In this document: piece after piece, positions 30,023 to 41,379 of the stretch
How the letters are laid out: each line of letters begins with the position of its first letter
How positions within the stretch are numbered: the first letter of the stretch is position 1
Origin: Leclercia sp. S52
Lineage (GTDB): Bacteria; Pseudomonadota; Gammaproteobacteria; Enterobacterales; Enterobacteriaceae
Direction of reading: 5' to 3'
DNA: 64,000 bases
Assembly (NCBI RefSeq): GCF_039727615.1
Contig: NZ_CP152474.1
Span: forward strand, 3,658,001-3,722,000
Notes under the pieces: generated by a model
What the model was told of the DNA's origin: nothing
What the model saw: the letters and a program-made list of their open reading frames with translations, nothing else
Database searches by the model: none
Translations under genes and position numbers: made by a program

Positions 30023-30808
30023 CTACTTGCGACGCTTTTTGCTCTGCTCGAAGGCGTGCCAGGTGGCGAAAACGCTGGTGAGGTGCGCCTGCAGGGCCTG
30101 TTCAGCCGCATCGGGATCCTGATTGCGGATCGCCTCGAAGATGGCGATATGCTGTTGATAACTGGTGTTATTGTGCTCACGCAGCGCCTGCTCGGGTACC
30201 GCAGGACGGGCGGCAATCAGCCAGTCGATCAGGGCCACGTGGATGGCCATAAAGATAGGGTTGTTGGGGATCTCCGCCAGCACGCGATGAAACTCAACGT
30301 CGGAGCGGATAAAGAGCGCGTTGTCATCCAGCGACTGGCTGTTCAGCTCCAGCGCTTTTTCCAGCAGGGCGATCTGCGCCTTGCTGGCATGCTGGGCGGC
30401 ATGGCGCACCAGGCTCGATTCAAAGAACAGGCGCAGCTGCTCGAAGTGGGCAATCCCGCCCGGATGGGCCAGAAAATCCTTCGCCATGCCGGAAAGCTCG
30501 CTGATGATGGTATCCGCTGACGGACGCGAAATGCGGGCGCGCTCGCCGTTCTGGATCTGCACCAGCCCTTTGCGTTTTAACGCCGCCAGCGCTTCCCGGA
30601 CCGAGGGGCGACCGACGTTAAAAAAGGCCATCAGCTCACGCTCGGACGGAAGCTGTTCCCCTTCGGCGAACTCACGACGACGGATCATCTGCTCCAGCTC
30701 TTCTTCCACCATCTCGGACAATTTTTTGCGCGCAAGCGGGCGACGGCGTAATGCATGCCCAATGGTTTCCGGGGTGGTATCTGCCTGTTTTTCGCTGGAT
30801 ATTGTCAT
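30023..30808 (-). CDS. nanR: Sialic acid operon repressor, GntR/FadR family
   Basis: 261 residues. An N-terminal arm precedes the GntR-type winged helix (about 42-100), with [20 protein letters not shown] as the recognition region. The C-terminal all-helical FCD domain carries the sensing pocket ([15 protein letters not shown]). The gene is upstream of nanA in the same direction, as in E. coli, and the matching GGTATA operator array lies just downstream of it. Start ATG 30808 follows an AAGGAG-like stretch at a distance that is not ideal, but the N-terminus agrees with NanR. Confidence 0.93.
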   Translation of the reverse strand: MTISSEKQADTTPETIGHALRRRPLARKKLSEMVEEELEQMIRRREFAEGEQLPSERELMAFFNVGRPSVREALAALKRKGLVQIQNGERARISRPSADTIISELSGMAKDFLAHPGGIAHFEQLRLFFESSLVRHAAQHASKAQIALLEKALELNSQSLDDNALFIRSDVEFHRVLAEIPNNPIFMAIHVALIDWLIAARPAVPEQALREHNNTSYQQHIAIFEAIRNQDPDAAEQALQAHLTSVFATWHAFEQSKKRRK

Positions 30809-31302
30809 AGACGTTACATCGTAAGAAGTTGAGTTAAGGAGTTCTTTATCATAACACAGCCCTCTGTGCCAGGCGTTATCCGAACGTTCGCAATACAGGC
30901 GGAATAATTATCAATTACAAAAGCGATTAAATATTTTCTGATACTCCCCCGCTATTATTAAATTTGACCAGCCATTCAAATATTACTTCGCCTGGTAATA
31001 TTATTCTTGCCACCCCAGAAATTAAAAAAATAAATTCGCCTGCTAAATAATTTTAAAGCTCAACAGAAACCCGATCAAAATAATTTCGAAAATATAGACA
31101 GCGCGATGAGAGTTGTACAACTCTGCAAAAATGGCGTAGATAAAATAATAACCGGGCCTCTCAGTGCTCATAAAAAAGTATGATTGTGGGAAGATAAAGA
31201 CCCTTCATAGTTAACTTTATAGCGAGACAGTAACATGTGATAACACTTTTAAACATTCGTTAAGCCCCGCTAAAACATTGTCACCCCTGGCCCTAACCCT
31301 TT

Positions 31303-31320
31303 GAATGTACATATACATTC
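31303..31320. promoter_or_regulatory. Inverted repeat, possible operator
   Basis: GAATGTA and TACATTC around a four-base centre CATA, seven perfect pairs. An 18-bp dyad of this size is typical for a dimeric regulator. It lies 250 bp upstream of the peroxidase start. No matching regulator could be named. Confidence 0.5.
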
Positions 31321-31346
31321 GAAGCGTCGAGTCCGTTAGTGATTTT

Positions 31347-31373
31347 ATTTATCTCTCCACCGGAGGGATAAAT
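31347..31373 (+). repeat. Twelve-pair hairpin in the peroxidase leader
   Basis: ATTTATCTCTCC and GGAGGGATAAAT around a three-base loop ACC, with one mismatch that would be a G-U pair in RNA. There is no T-run behind it, so it is not a standard terminator. If transcription starts upstream, the hairpin would sit in a long 5' leader and contains GGAGGG, a ribosome-site-like sequence held in the stem. Confidence 0.55.
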
Positions 31374-31570
31374 AAACTTACCCAAAATTCACTCCCGCCA
31401 CCCCGGAAATAGTGGGCGAAAGGGTATTGTCATTAACGAGTTAACACGGAGCACATTAATGCAATCACCAGTAATAGCGTAATCCCGTATGACCCGGCAC
31501 GTTCTTTTCGCTCACCTTTTAAACAGCGAAAACGAATGATGATAGCGATTCAAGATTGAGGTAATTAATT

Positions 31571-34500
31571 ATGGCCGAACAATATGATTTTACTGTCACG
31601 CTGCATGACCTCGAATTTATTCTCAAGCAGATCAAGATCTCCGAATCCGCCACGAATGCCGATGGCACCGTCAACGGCGATGCGCTACGCGATGCGGTAG
31701 GTGACCCGCTGCTCCCGTACGGCATACGTACCGTGGACGGCTCCTGGAACAACCTGTTACCGGGCCAGGAGCTGTACGGCTCTGCCGACCAGACCATGCC
31801 AAGACTGGTGCCGCTGGATCTGCAAGCCATTCAGAACAACCCAGAGCTGGCCAAATATCTGAGTATCTCCGGCCCTAACGGCGTGGTGACCGATTCTGAC
31901 CCGCGCACCATCAGTAATATTATTTCCGACCAGAGCACTAACAACCCGGCGGCAGTGGAAGCAGCGGACGGACTCAAAGACGCCCCCGGGGGGCGGCACC
32001 AGCGAGAACGGCAGCCTGTCCATCCCGAACCTCTCCCCGGATATTGGTCTGTCGCCCGCCTTCAACGGCTGGATGACCTTCTTCGGCCAGTTCTTTGACC
32101 ACGGTCTGGATCTGATCCCCAAAGAGGGGAACGGGATCGTCTTTATCCCGCTGATGCCGGACGATCCGCTGTACAAAGAGGGCTCCCCGACCAACTTCAT
32201 GATCCTCACCCGGGCCAAGGTGGATGCCACCCACAACACCGTCAACACCACCACCCCGTGGATCGATCAGAACCAGACCTACACCTCCCATCCGTCGCAC
32301 CAGATCTTCCTGCGCGAATTCACCATCATCGATGGCAAGCCCGAGCCAACCGGTCATCTGCTGAATGGCGCACACGGGATCGCCACCTGGGGTGAGGTCA
32401 AAGCTCATGCCCTGCAGTTCCTTGGCATTCAGCTGACCGATGCGGATATTTTCAACGTGCCGCTGCTGGCGACCGACCGCTACGGCAACCTGATGTTGAG
32501 CGCCAACGGCAAGGTGCAGATTGTCACCCTTCACGGGCTGGTGGAGGCCAACGGCGGTTTACTGCCTTCCGACACCCTGCGCACCGGCCATGCCTTCCTC
32601 GATGACATCGCACACACTGCGGTACCGAAATTTGACGCCAACGGCAACCTGCTGGCCGATACCAATGATGCCATCGGCGGTGCGCCGGAAGCCGGCACCT
32701 ACGATAACGAACTGCTCGACCGCCACTTCATCACTGGCGACGGTCGCGGCAACGAGAACATCGGCTTAACCGCGGTGCACTCGGTATTCCACGACGAACA
32801 TAACCGTCTGGTGGAGCAGTACAAAGCCACTATCCTGGGCTCCGGCGATATCAGCGTAATTAACCAGTGGCTGATGCCAAACCACCAGATCACCGAGATC
32901 CCGGCGGATACCAGCACCCTGGTGTGGAACGGCGAATACCTGTTCCAGGCCGGTCGCTTCACCACCGAGATGGAATACCAGCACCTGGTGTTTGAAGAGT
33001 TTGCCCGTTCCGTGCAGCCGGCGGTCGACCCGTTCGTCTTCTCGAACACCGCCGACATCAACCCGGCGATCTTCGCGGAGTTCGCCCACGTGGTGTACCG
33101 CTTCGGCCACTCGATGCTGACCGAGACCGTGGATCGCACCACTTTTGATATGCAGAGCGATGACCTGGGTCTGATCCAGGCCTTCCTCAACCCGCTGGCC
33201 TTCGATAACAACGGCTCAATGGACAACCAGGCAGCCATCGGCGCCATCGTGCGCGGCATGACCCGTCAGGTGGGGAATGAGATCGATGAGTTCCTGACCG
33301 GAGCGCTGCGTAATAACCTGGTCGGCCTGCCGCTGGATCTTGGTGCTCTCAACATCGCCCGCGGCCGCGACACCTTTATGCCGACCTTCAACCAGGCCCG
33401 TGCGCAGTTCTTCGAGCTGACGGGCAACAGCGAGCTGAAACCCTATGAGAGCTGGGCCGATTTCGCCGCGAACCTGAAAAATACCGCCTCGATCCTCAAC
33501 TTTATGGCCGCTTACGGCCAGCATCAGCTGATCCTCAACGCCACCACCATTGCCGAAAAACGCGCGGCGGTCGAATTCCTGCTGTTTGGCCCGGCCGACG
33601 ATGCCACCCGCGCCGATGCCTTTGATTTCTTCAACAGCACCGGGGCCTGGGCGAGCAAAGAGTCCGGCCTGAACATGGTCGACTTCTGGATTGGTGGCCT
33701 GGCGGAACGGAAAATGGAGTTCGGCGGCATGCTCGGCTCTACCTTTAACTTCGTCTTTGAGACGCAAATGGAGATGCTGCAGGACGGGGACCGCTTCTAC
33801 TACCTGAGCCGTACCCAGGGGCTGAACATGCTCAACCAGCTGGAGGCCAACTCCTTTGCGGCGCTGGTGATGCGTAACAGCGATCTGGGCGATGAGGGCT
33901 CCTCCCACGTCCACGCCAAACTGTTCATGACCCCGGATCACGTGCTGGAAGTGAACACCGGCGTACAGATGGGGGCCGATCCAAAATGGGGTAACGCGCT
34001 GAAAGATCTGCTCACCCCGCTGGTGATTCGTAAAGCGGCCGGGGCGGATGTCAACGGCGACGGCAAGGCGGACGGCGCGTACCTGAAATACTCCGGTGAC
34101 GGACACGTGGTGCTCGGCGGCTCTGCCGGGAACGACACCTTAATCGGCGGCAAAGGCATCGACAGCCTGTGGGGTGACGGCGGTAACGACCGTCTCGACG
34201 GCGGCGATGAAGCTGATACCGTGCACGGCGGCGACGGGGACGACATCATCACCGACACCGGTACGCCGGTCGGCGGGGCCGACTTCCTGCACGGTGATGC
34301 CGGGAACGACGTCATCTTCTCCGGCAACGGTAACGACCTGAGCTTCGGTGGCAGCGGCCAGGACTTCATTGTCGTGGGCGAGGATGCGCAGGAGGTATTC
34401 GGCGGGCTGGATAATGACTTTATCCTCGGCGGCTCCGGCGCTGACGCGCTGCTGGGCAACGAAGGTGACGACTGGCTGGAAGGCGGCGATGGCTTTGACT

Positions 34501-36992
34501 CCCTGACGGGTGAGAACTCTGAGCTGTTCTTCAACAGTACCATTGTCGGCCACGACGTGCTGAACGGTCAGGGGAACGACACCGACTACGACGGCGAAGC
34601 GGGCGATGACATCATGGTTCAGGGGGCCGGTATCCAGCGTAACAACGGGATGGCGGGCTTCGACTGGGCGATCCACAAGGGCGACGTTGTCGGCGCGAAC
34701 TCCGACCTCGGAATTCCGATCTTCGTGAACCAGCAGGAGTTTATCCTGCGCGATCGTTTCGACCTGGTGGAAGGGCTGTCGGGCTGGAAATTTAACGATG
34801 TGCTCACCGGCACCGATCAGCCACTCGGTACTGCCCCGGTTCAGGGAACCCCGCTCTCCAACAACCTGACCCTTGAAGGCGTGGCACGGATCAACGGCCT
34901 GGATAAGGTGGTTGGCAGCAATCTGATCAACGGCGCGGTGAATGGCGTGGTGCTGAACCCGGACAACGGCGCGGACATTCTCCTCGGCGGCGGCGGCAGC
35001 GACCGCATCATGGGTAAAGCGGGCAATGACATTATCGATGGCGATGCCTGGCTGAACGTGCGGATCGAAGTACGCGACGCCAACGGTGCGGTGATCAAGA
35101 GCGCCGACAGCATGAACGAGCTGAAGGTCGAGATGCTGAATGGCACCCTCAATCCGGGCCAGCTGCACATCGTGCGTGAGATCCTCAATGACGGTAACAA
35201 AGGCGAAACCGACATTGCGCTCTACCGCGACGTTAACGGCAATTACAACTTTACCCGCAACGCTGACGGTAGCCTGACGGTCAACCATGCCACCGTCTCC
35301 GCTACTCTGCCATTCGGGGACGGCACCGACCGCCTGCTAAACATGGAGAAGCTGGAATTTGGCGACAATACCCAGCTGTGGGTGACGGCGCAAAAGGCCA
35401 CCGGCGACGTCAACATCAGCAACAGTGCGCCGGGGGTGGGCGATCTGCTGCGGGTCAACACCGCTAACCTGGCGGATGGCAACGGTCTGGCGGGCAACCT
35501 GCCGATTACCTACACCTGGCAGGCGCTGATTGGCGGCCAGTGGCGCGACCAGGCCACCGGCACCGAGTTCCGGGTAGGCGATAACCTCGCCGGCACGCAG
35601 CTGCGGGTGAACGCCAGCTTCACCGACCGGATGGGCGATGCGGAATCCCTGGTGTCGGCCGTCACCAGCGCGGTAGGTCCACGGGATCAACCGACCCGGG
35701 GCGTACCGGTGGTCAGCGACCTGACGCCAACCCGCACCCTGGCGGTAACGGCTGACGTCTCGGGCATCACCGATGGCGACGGCCTGACCAACGGCAACAA
35801 CTTCCGCTACCAGTGGCAGATGAGCTCGGGTCTGGGCTTTATCAACATTGTCGGGGCTACGGCGGCCACCTTTGTCCCGACGCAGGCCACGATGGAGCGG
35901 CAGCTGCGGGTGGTTGTGACCGTCACTGACGATGAGGGCAACCCGTCGGTGACCCTGACCTCCGCCCCGACCCAGCTGGTCGGCAATATCGTGACCGGCA
36001 ACAACGGGGCCAACACCCTGTTCGGCACGGCCGGCAGCGACTATATCGACGGCGGCGCGGGTAACGACACCCTGCTCGGCCTGGCGGGCGATGACGTGCT
36101 GATCGGCGGGACGGGCAATGACGACCTGGACGGCGGCGCGGGGGCTGACCAGATGGCCGGCGGGGTCGGCAACGACACCTACCACGTGGATGATGCGGGC
36201 GACGTCATCACCGAGGCCGTCAACGCCGGGACCGATCTGGTCGAGGTTACCGCCGCCAGCTACGTGATGGCCGACAACCTCGAAAACCTGACCTATACCG
36301 GAACGGGCAACTTCAACGGCACCGGCAACGCGCTGGCCAACACCATGACCGGCGGCAGAGGCAACGACACACTCAACGGGATGGACGGTGACGATACCCT
36401 GTTCGGTCTGGCCGGAAACGACACCCTGATCGGCGGAAACGGTAACGATGGCCTTGACGGCGGCCTGGGTGCCGACGCCATGACCGGCGGGCTCGGAAAC
36501 GACACCTACACCGTGGATAACGCGGGCGATACGGTGGTTGAAGGGGTTAACGGCGGGACCGATACCGTCCGGGTGAGCCTCAACACGTATACGTTGACCC
36601 AGGATGTCGAAGTGCTGACCTTTACCGGCAACGGCGGCTTCACCGGGACCGGTAACGCCCTGGCGAACACCCTCACCGGCGGCACGGGCGTGGATCGACT
36701 GAACGGCGCGGGCGGGAATGACACCCTCACCGGCGCAGGCGGCAACGACTTCTTTATCTTCGGGGCCAACTTCGGGCAGGACACCATTACCGACTTCGAC
36801 AGTAACCCGACCGGCGGTCAGGATCTGCTCAACCTGCAGGCGCGGGGCATTACTGCCGCCAACTTCAACAGCAATATCACGATGACCACCAGCGGGACGT
36901 CGACGGTCCTGAACTTCGCCAACGGCGACAAAATCACGTTACTGAATACGGCAGTCAGCTCTATTCAGTTGACGGATTTCCAGCTGGGTTAA
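31571..36992 (+). pseudogene. Secreted RTX animal-type haem peroxidase (MopA/peroxicin-like), one frameshift
   Basis: About 1806 residues when one G is dropped at the G6 tract 31988-31993 (restoring DAPGGGTSENGSLSI). The peroxidase domain (about 32030-33900) has the distal His in FFGQFFDHGLDL (32100-32102), the proximal His in VVYRFGHSML (33108-33110) and NIARGRDTFMPTFNQAR. RTX calcium-binding nonapeptides (GGDGDD, GGAGNDTLLGLAGDD types) occur at about 34110-34500, 34960-35040, 36000-36190, 36300-36510 and 36640-36760. There is no signal peptide, and the protein ends in a C-terminal type I secretion region. Relatives include bacterial peroxicins and MopA, a Mn(II)-oxidising peroxidase. RBS TGAGG nine bases before the ATG. 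It is followed 51 bp later by the secretion genes. Substrate unknown. Confidence 0.88.
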
Positions 36993-37043
36993 GCACCACG
37001 GTCATCGATAACACGACGTCATTGATTTAATAAGGAGCACCCT

Positions 37044-38810
37044 ATGCCGCGCCAGTATAAGTCAACAGAACTGAAAAACGCCCTCAAGGGGACCAGGCCT
37101 GCATTTATTACCCTGCTGTTTTTTGGCAGCGTGATAAATATGCTTATGCTGGCGCCGGCAATTTATATGCTACAGGTGTACGACCGGGTTCTGGCCAGCC
37201 AGAACACCACCACCCTGCTGATGCTCACGTTACTCATCATCGGGTTATATACCGTCATCGGAATGATTGAGTTCGCCCGCTCCAGCGTGATGACCCGGCT
37301 GGGCAACCGGCTCGACGTGAAGTTAAATCAGCTGGTCTTTAATGCTGCCTTTAAGCGCAAAATTGCGACGGGGGATAATAACCCGGCGCAGGCGCTGAAC
37401 GAGCTGGCGCAGATCCGCCAGATCCTCTCCGGCAACAGTCTGTTCGCTCTGCTCGATATTCCCTGGACGCCCTTCTATTTATTGGTGGCGTTCCTGGTCC
37501 ATCCCCTGCTGGGTTATCTGTCCCTCGGCGGGATCCTGATTTTACTCTGCCTGACGCTGCTCACGGAGCTCTCCACCAAAAGGCCGATTCAACAGGCGCA
37601 GATGCTGAGCGTCAGCAACTCGATCATCCTTAACAAGCAACTCCAGAACTCCGACACCATCGAAGCCATGGGGATGCTTGCCACCCTGAAAAAGCACTGG
37701 CTGGAAGGCCATACCAAAGTGATGGTGCTCCAGACCCACATTGCCGATAAATCGGCGGTCTACAGCAGCCTGAGCCGCTTTGTCCGCGTCCTGCTGCAGT
37801 CCGTATCGCTGGGGGCCGGCGCCCTGCTGGTGATCGCCGGTGAAATCACCCCCGGGCTGATGATTGCCGCGTCGATCATCCTTGGGCGCGTGCTGAGCCC
37901 GGTGGAGCAGATCATCGGCAGCTGGAAGCAGTTCGTGCAGTTCCGCAGCGCCTGGAAACAGCTTACTCGCCTGCTGGAGGAGTACCCGGCGCCGAAAGCG
38001 ATCCTCACCCTGCCAACCCCGAAAGGCGTCATCAGCGTCGAAGGGGTGTTTGCTGCCCCTCCGGGACAGAAAACGGCCACCCTGCGCAACGTCTCATTCC
38101 AGCTCGAACAGGGCGAAGTGCTGGGGATCATCGGCCCTTCCGCCTCCGGCAAGAGCTCGCTGGCGAAGCTGCTGGTGGGGGTCTGGCAGCCGCTGGCCGG
38201 GAAAGTGCGGCTGGACGGTGCCGACATCTGCCAGTGGGATAAAACCCTGCTCGGCCCGTCGATGGGCTACCTGCCACAGGACGTGGAGCTGTTTGACGGC
38301 AGCATCGCCCAGAACATCGCCCGCTTCGGTCAGGCCAACAGCGAGCTGATTGTCGCCGCGGCGCAGCTGGCCGGGGTTCACGAGATGATTTTGCTTCTGC
38401 CGCAGGGCTACGACACTCCGCTGGGTGCCAGCGGCCATCAGCTCTCCGGCGGACAGCGCCAGCGCATCGGTCTGGCGCGGGCGGTGTACAACAACCCTGC
38501 CTTTATCGTTCTCGATGAGCCCAACGCCAACCTCGACGACGCCGGGGAGATGGCCTTGATCAAGGCCATCAACGCCCTGCGCGCCCAGGGGCAGACGGTG
38601 GTGCTGATCTCCCATCGCCCGACCCTGCTGGGGGTAGTGAATAAAGTGCTGCTGATTAACGAAGGTGCCGTTCAGGCGTTCGGCCCGCGCGAGCAGGTGT
38701 TTGCCAACCTGCGCCAGGCCAACATGCTCAAATCGGTCCCCGTCGCACCCGCAGCCGAAAGCCCGGCACCTGTTGAAACCCAACCATCACCACGTGAGGC
38801 ATTATCATGA
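37044..38810 (+). CDS. Type I secretion permease/ATPase (PrtD-type ABC exporter)
   Basis: 588-residue inner-membrane exporter. The N-terminal half is the ABC transmembrane domain (LLFFGSVINMLMLAPAIYML and LLMLTLLIIGLYTVIGMIEF as the first helices); no C39-peptidase-like domain precedes it, which fits the PrtD group rather than HlyB/LapB. The C-terminal ATPase has Walker A GPSASGKSS near residue 366, the LSGGQRQRIGLARA signature, Walker B FIVLDEPNANLD and the H-loop in VLISHRP. RBS AAGGAG ahead of the ATG. It overlaps the membrane-fusion gene by ATGA. Placed right behind the RTX peroxidase, so that protein is its likely cargo. No outer-membrane TolC gene is nearby; the housekeeping TolC probably serves. 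Confidence 0.93.
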   Translation: MPRQYKSTELKNALKGTRPAFITLLFFGSVINMLMLAPAIYMLQVYDRVLASQNTTTLLMLTLLIIGLYTVIGMIEFARSSVMTRLGNRLDVKLNQLVFNAAFKRKIATGDNNPAQALNELAQIRQILSGNSLFALLDIPWTPFYLLVAFLVHPLLGYLSLGGILILLCLTLLTELSTKRPIQQAQMLSVSNSIILNKQLQNSDTIEAMGMLATLKKHWLEGHTKVMVLQTHIADKSAVYSSLSRFVRVLLQSVSLGAGALLVIAGEITPGLMIAASIILGRVLSPVEQIIGSWKQFVQFRSAWKQLTRLLEEYPAPKAILTLPTPKGVISVEGVFAAPPGQKTATLRNVSFQLEQGEVLGIIGPSASGKSSLAKLLVGVWQPLAGKVRLDGADICQWDKTLLGPSMGYLPQDVELFDGSIAQNIARFGQANSELIVAAAQLAGVHEMILLLPQGYDTPLGASGHQLSGGQRQRIGLARAVYNNPAFIVLDEPNANLDDAGEMALIKAINALRAQGQTVVLISHRPTLLGVVNKVLLINEGAVQAFGPREQVFANLRQANMLKSVPVAPAAESPAPVETQPSPREALS

Positions 38811-40142
38811 ACAAGAATAATAAAGGGCCAGAGATGCCAGACGCCGACCTCGTCGATATCAATATCTGGCCGCCGTTGCTCCGCGGCCTGGCGGTGATCC
38901 TCATTGCCGTCGGGGGGATTTTTACTCTGGGCGGTAAAAGCGCCGCTGGATGCCGGGGTAGTGGCCGACGGCACGGTGACGGTCTCCAGCAACCGAAAAA
39001 CCATCCAGCACCTGAGCGGCGGCCGGGTGACCGATATCTATATGAAGGAAGGGGAAGCGGTGAAAAAGAACCAGGTGTTAATGCGCCTCGACACCCTGCA
39101 GCTGGATATGCGCTACAGCGCGTTAAGCGCCCAGTATATCTCCGCCAAAACCAGCGAGGACCGGCTGCTGGCGGAACGAAACGGCGCACAGACCATCACC
39201 TTCAGCGATACGCTGCTAAAAAACTTTGCTGGTAACAAGCGCCTCGCCGAGAGTCAGCAGCTGCAGGCCAAACTTTTTGAGACCCGGCGGAAAAATATTC
39301 AGGACGAGCTGTCGATGATCGAGGAGTCCCTTGACGGTCTGGTCGGGCAGACGGAGAACCTCAATAAAATTAAGGGCTACCGCGAGCATCAGTTCACGCT
39401 GATCAACAGAGAGCTGGGGGCTATCCGGGCGCTGAGCGAGAAGAACTACTACCCCAAGGCCCAGCTGATGGTGCTGGAGCGCGAGGCGGCGGAAATCTCC
39501 AGTACCGTCTCGGAAGATATCCTCAACATCGCCAAACTGAAGTCGCAGCAGAACGAGCTGCGGATCAAAGCGTATCAGGTACAGCACCAGTACCAGCGGG
39601 AGGTGGAGTCTGAGTTAACGGATAAGCAAAAAGAGGTGGCGATGCTGGAGGACGAACTGCAATCGACCCGTCACGAGCTGGATAACACCGTGATCCGCTC
39701 GCCGATCGACGGCATTGTGCTGGACGTCAAAGTCAGCACCGTGGGCGGGGTGATCCAGCCTGGCGAACATCTGATGGATATCGTCGCCGCCGGACAGCCG
39801 CTGCAAATCGACGCCAAAATCCCGGTGCAGGCCATCGATAAAATGGCCCCGGGGCTGACCGTCGACGTGATGTTCCCGGCGCTGAACCACGCCCTGCTGC
39901 CGTCGGTCCCGGCCAGGGTGCTGACCGTCTCGGCCGACCGCCTGACCGACAAAGTGACCCAGCAGCCCTATTACCTGGCCGAAGTGCAGGTCTCCCCGGA
40001 AGGCGTGCGTCTGCTGCGCGATCACAAGATCAAAGCCGGAATGCCCGCCAACGTGACCATTAAAACCGGGGAGCGCACCTTCCTCAGCTACCTGTTTAAA
40101 CCGCTGCAGGCCCGCCTGGAGCTGGCATTTAAAGAGATTTGA
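38807..40142 (+). pseudogene. Type I secretion membrane-fusion protein (HlyD/PrtE-type), one frameshift
   Basis: 444 residues after dropping one G from the G6 tract at 38912-38917 (restoring AVGGFLLWAVKAPLDAGVV). One N-terminal membrane helix (LLRGLAVILIAVGGFLLWAV) anchors it in the inner membrane. A beta-barrel/lipoyl half follows (GTVTVSSNRKTIQHLSGGRV), then long coiled-coil hairpins (about residues 110-270), and the second lipoyl half (NTVIRSPIDGIVLDVKV) with the HlyD C-terminal region (GMPANVTIKTGERTFLSYLF). It bridges the ATPase to TolC across the periplasm. The shift may be an assembly error, as the rest of the domain is complete. Confidence 0.9.
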
Positions 40143-40158
40143 TGTGAGGCGTTTGTCG

Positions 40159-40250
40159 TTCGTAGGCCGGGTAAGGCGTAGCCGCCACCCGGCGATGCAC
40201 CGGTGCGGCCTGCTCCCCCTCACCCCAACCCTCTCCCTCAAGGGAGAGGG
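40159..40250. repeat. REP element and a second hairpin repeat
   Basis: A REP-type sequence at about 40163-40193 (GTAGGCCGGGTAAGGCGTAG, then CCGCCACCCGGC) and, at 40229-40250, a perfect ten-pair hairpin CCCTCTCCCT/AGGGAGAGGG with a two-base loop. A related hairpin (CCCTCTCCC/GGGAGAGGG) follows the first adhesin gene at about 46790. Both lie just after a gene, the normal position for such elements; they may end or protect the transcripts. Confidence 0.8.
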
Positions 40251-40265
40251 AGAAGTACGTGCACA

Positions 40266-40676
40266 TCACACCACCTCAACCACCGCAAACTCTTCGGCCA
40301 CCAGCTCCATATCCTCCGCGTACACCCCTTCCCGGGTGAAAAATGCCTTATGTTCCTCGCGCCAGTATGCCAGGCTCAAATCCCCTTCCCCCTCTTTACG
40401 GGCAAAGGCTTCCGTCACCTCAGAGAAGCGCACCAGGCGCAGAGACAGCATTCTGATAACGCAGACCGGCGCGCCCTGGCCGTTAAGAATAATATGGTAA
40501 CTTCCGGGCCCGGGAGCGGCGTCATCGGCATTAAAGGAGGCCAGCGAGCCGCAGGAGGCGGTCTTAATTCCTTTGACGACCAGGTCCGCAAGTTCGTTAG
40601 CCATCTCAGGGTTATCCCCGAAGGCCCATGCCCGGGCACGCGGATATTTCAGTTTTAAGCCCTCAATAACATCCAT
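40266..40676 (-). CDS. ASCH-domain protein
   Basis: 136 residues: ARAWAFGDNPEMANELADLVVKG, then KTASCGSLASF, VCVIRMLSLRLVRFSEV and the ending AYWREEHKAFF, the layout of the ASCH family. The ASCH fold is related to PUA domains and is thought to bind RNA or act on modified nucleosides (E. coli YqfB hydrolyses N4-acetylcytidine). This one belongs to the longer group. Minus strand, alone between the secretion operon and yceI. Substrate not known. Confidence 0.85.
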   Translation of the reverse strand: MDVIEGLKLKYPRARAWAFGDNPEMANELADLVVKGIKTASCGSLASFNADDAAPGPGSYHIILNGQGAPVCVIRMLSLRLVRFSEVTEAFARKEGEGDLSLAYWREEHKAFFTREGVYAEDMELVAEEFAVVEVV

Positions 40677-40821
40677 CGCAAAATCCTTTCAGATCAAATT
40701 TTAATGGTTCACTGTAGCACGTTTTGATCGGCCTCCTTGCCGATGCGCTTTCGCCTCTCTACGCTTATCACACGCAGGGCCTGACCTCGAATAAACCTGC
40801 GCTCTATGAAAGGGAGACCTT

Positions 40822-41379
40822 ATGCTGCGCCTTCTTCTCCTGCTGATGGTCACGCTCGTTTGCCCGTCGCTTTTAGCTGCGCCGATCGCGCACATCATCG
40901 ACACGGACAAAACCGCCATCAGGCTGTCGTGGCGCGCCTTTGGCGGCATCCCGTCGTGGGCGAATCTGAAGGGTGTGATGGGGACGGTCACGCTGAACCC
41001 GGACAATGAATTTGACGACCGCATCAACGTCACCATTCCGGTGGCAACGCTTCAGGCCTCCAACAACCTTCTCACCTGGCAGCTCAAAAGCAATATGTTT
41101 TTTGATGCCGCCCGCTACCCGACCATCACCTTTGCCAGTACCCGGGTGGTGAAGCTCGGCCCGGATCGCTACCGCGCCTTTGGCTCCCTCACCGTCCGGG
41201 ATCTCAGCCGCCCGGTGATCCTCGATGCCCGGCTCGATCGCCTGTCAGGAGAGACGATCGCCCTGCATGCCACCACCGCCATCTCACGATCGGCCTATAA
41301 AATGGATCGCTTTGCGCTGGTGGTGGACGATCGGATCGCCATTGCCATCGAGATCCAGGCAAAGCCCACCAAACTATGA
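40822..41379 (+). CDS. YceI-family periplasmic protein
   Basis: 185 residues with a clear signal peptide (MLRLLLLLMVTLVCPSLLAA, cleavage near 20). The YceI beta-barrel motifs follow: FGGIPSWANLKGVMGTV, TITFASTRVVKLG and GSLTVRDLSRPVILDARL. YceI proteins bind long isoprenoid-like lipids in the periplasm and are often induced by stress. Its stop overlaps the end of the convergent anti-sigma gene by six bases. A ribosome site (AGGGAG) precedes the ATG by about 9 bases. It may be a target of the sigma factor encoded next to it; inferred from position. Confidence 0.88.
   Translation: MLRLLLLLMVTLVCPSLLAAPIAHIIDTDKTAIRLSWRAFGGIPSWANLKGVMGTVTLNPDNEFDDRINVTIPVATLQASNNLLTWQLKSNMFFDAARYPTITFASTRVVKLGPDRYRAFGSLTVRDLSRPVILDARLDRLSGETIALHATTAISRSAYKMDRFALVVDDRIAIAIEIQAKPTKL

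Larger units (their letters stand above)
30825..31570. other. AT-rich regulatory region upstream of the peroxidase gene
   Basis: About 745 bp with no gene. It contains two hairpin or inverted-repeat structures (31301-31320 and 31347-31373) and long AT-rich runs. The length and low GC compared with the flanks suggest a complex promoter region for the peroxidase/T1SS operon, possibly silenced by H-NS. No specific promoter was assigned. Confidence 0.5.

Noticed and set aside
32073..35500. Minus-strand frames over the peroxidase gene (up to 382 residues)
   Set aside because: They are shadows of the RTX/peroxidase frame, which has catalytic motifs; the antisense text is rich in V, A, H and shows none.
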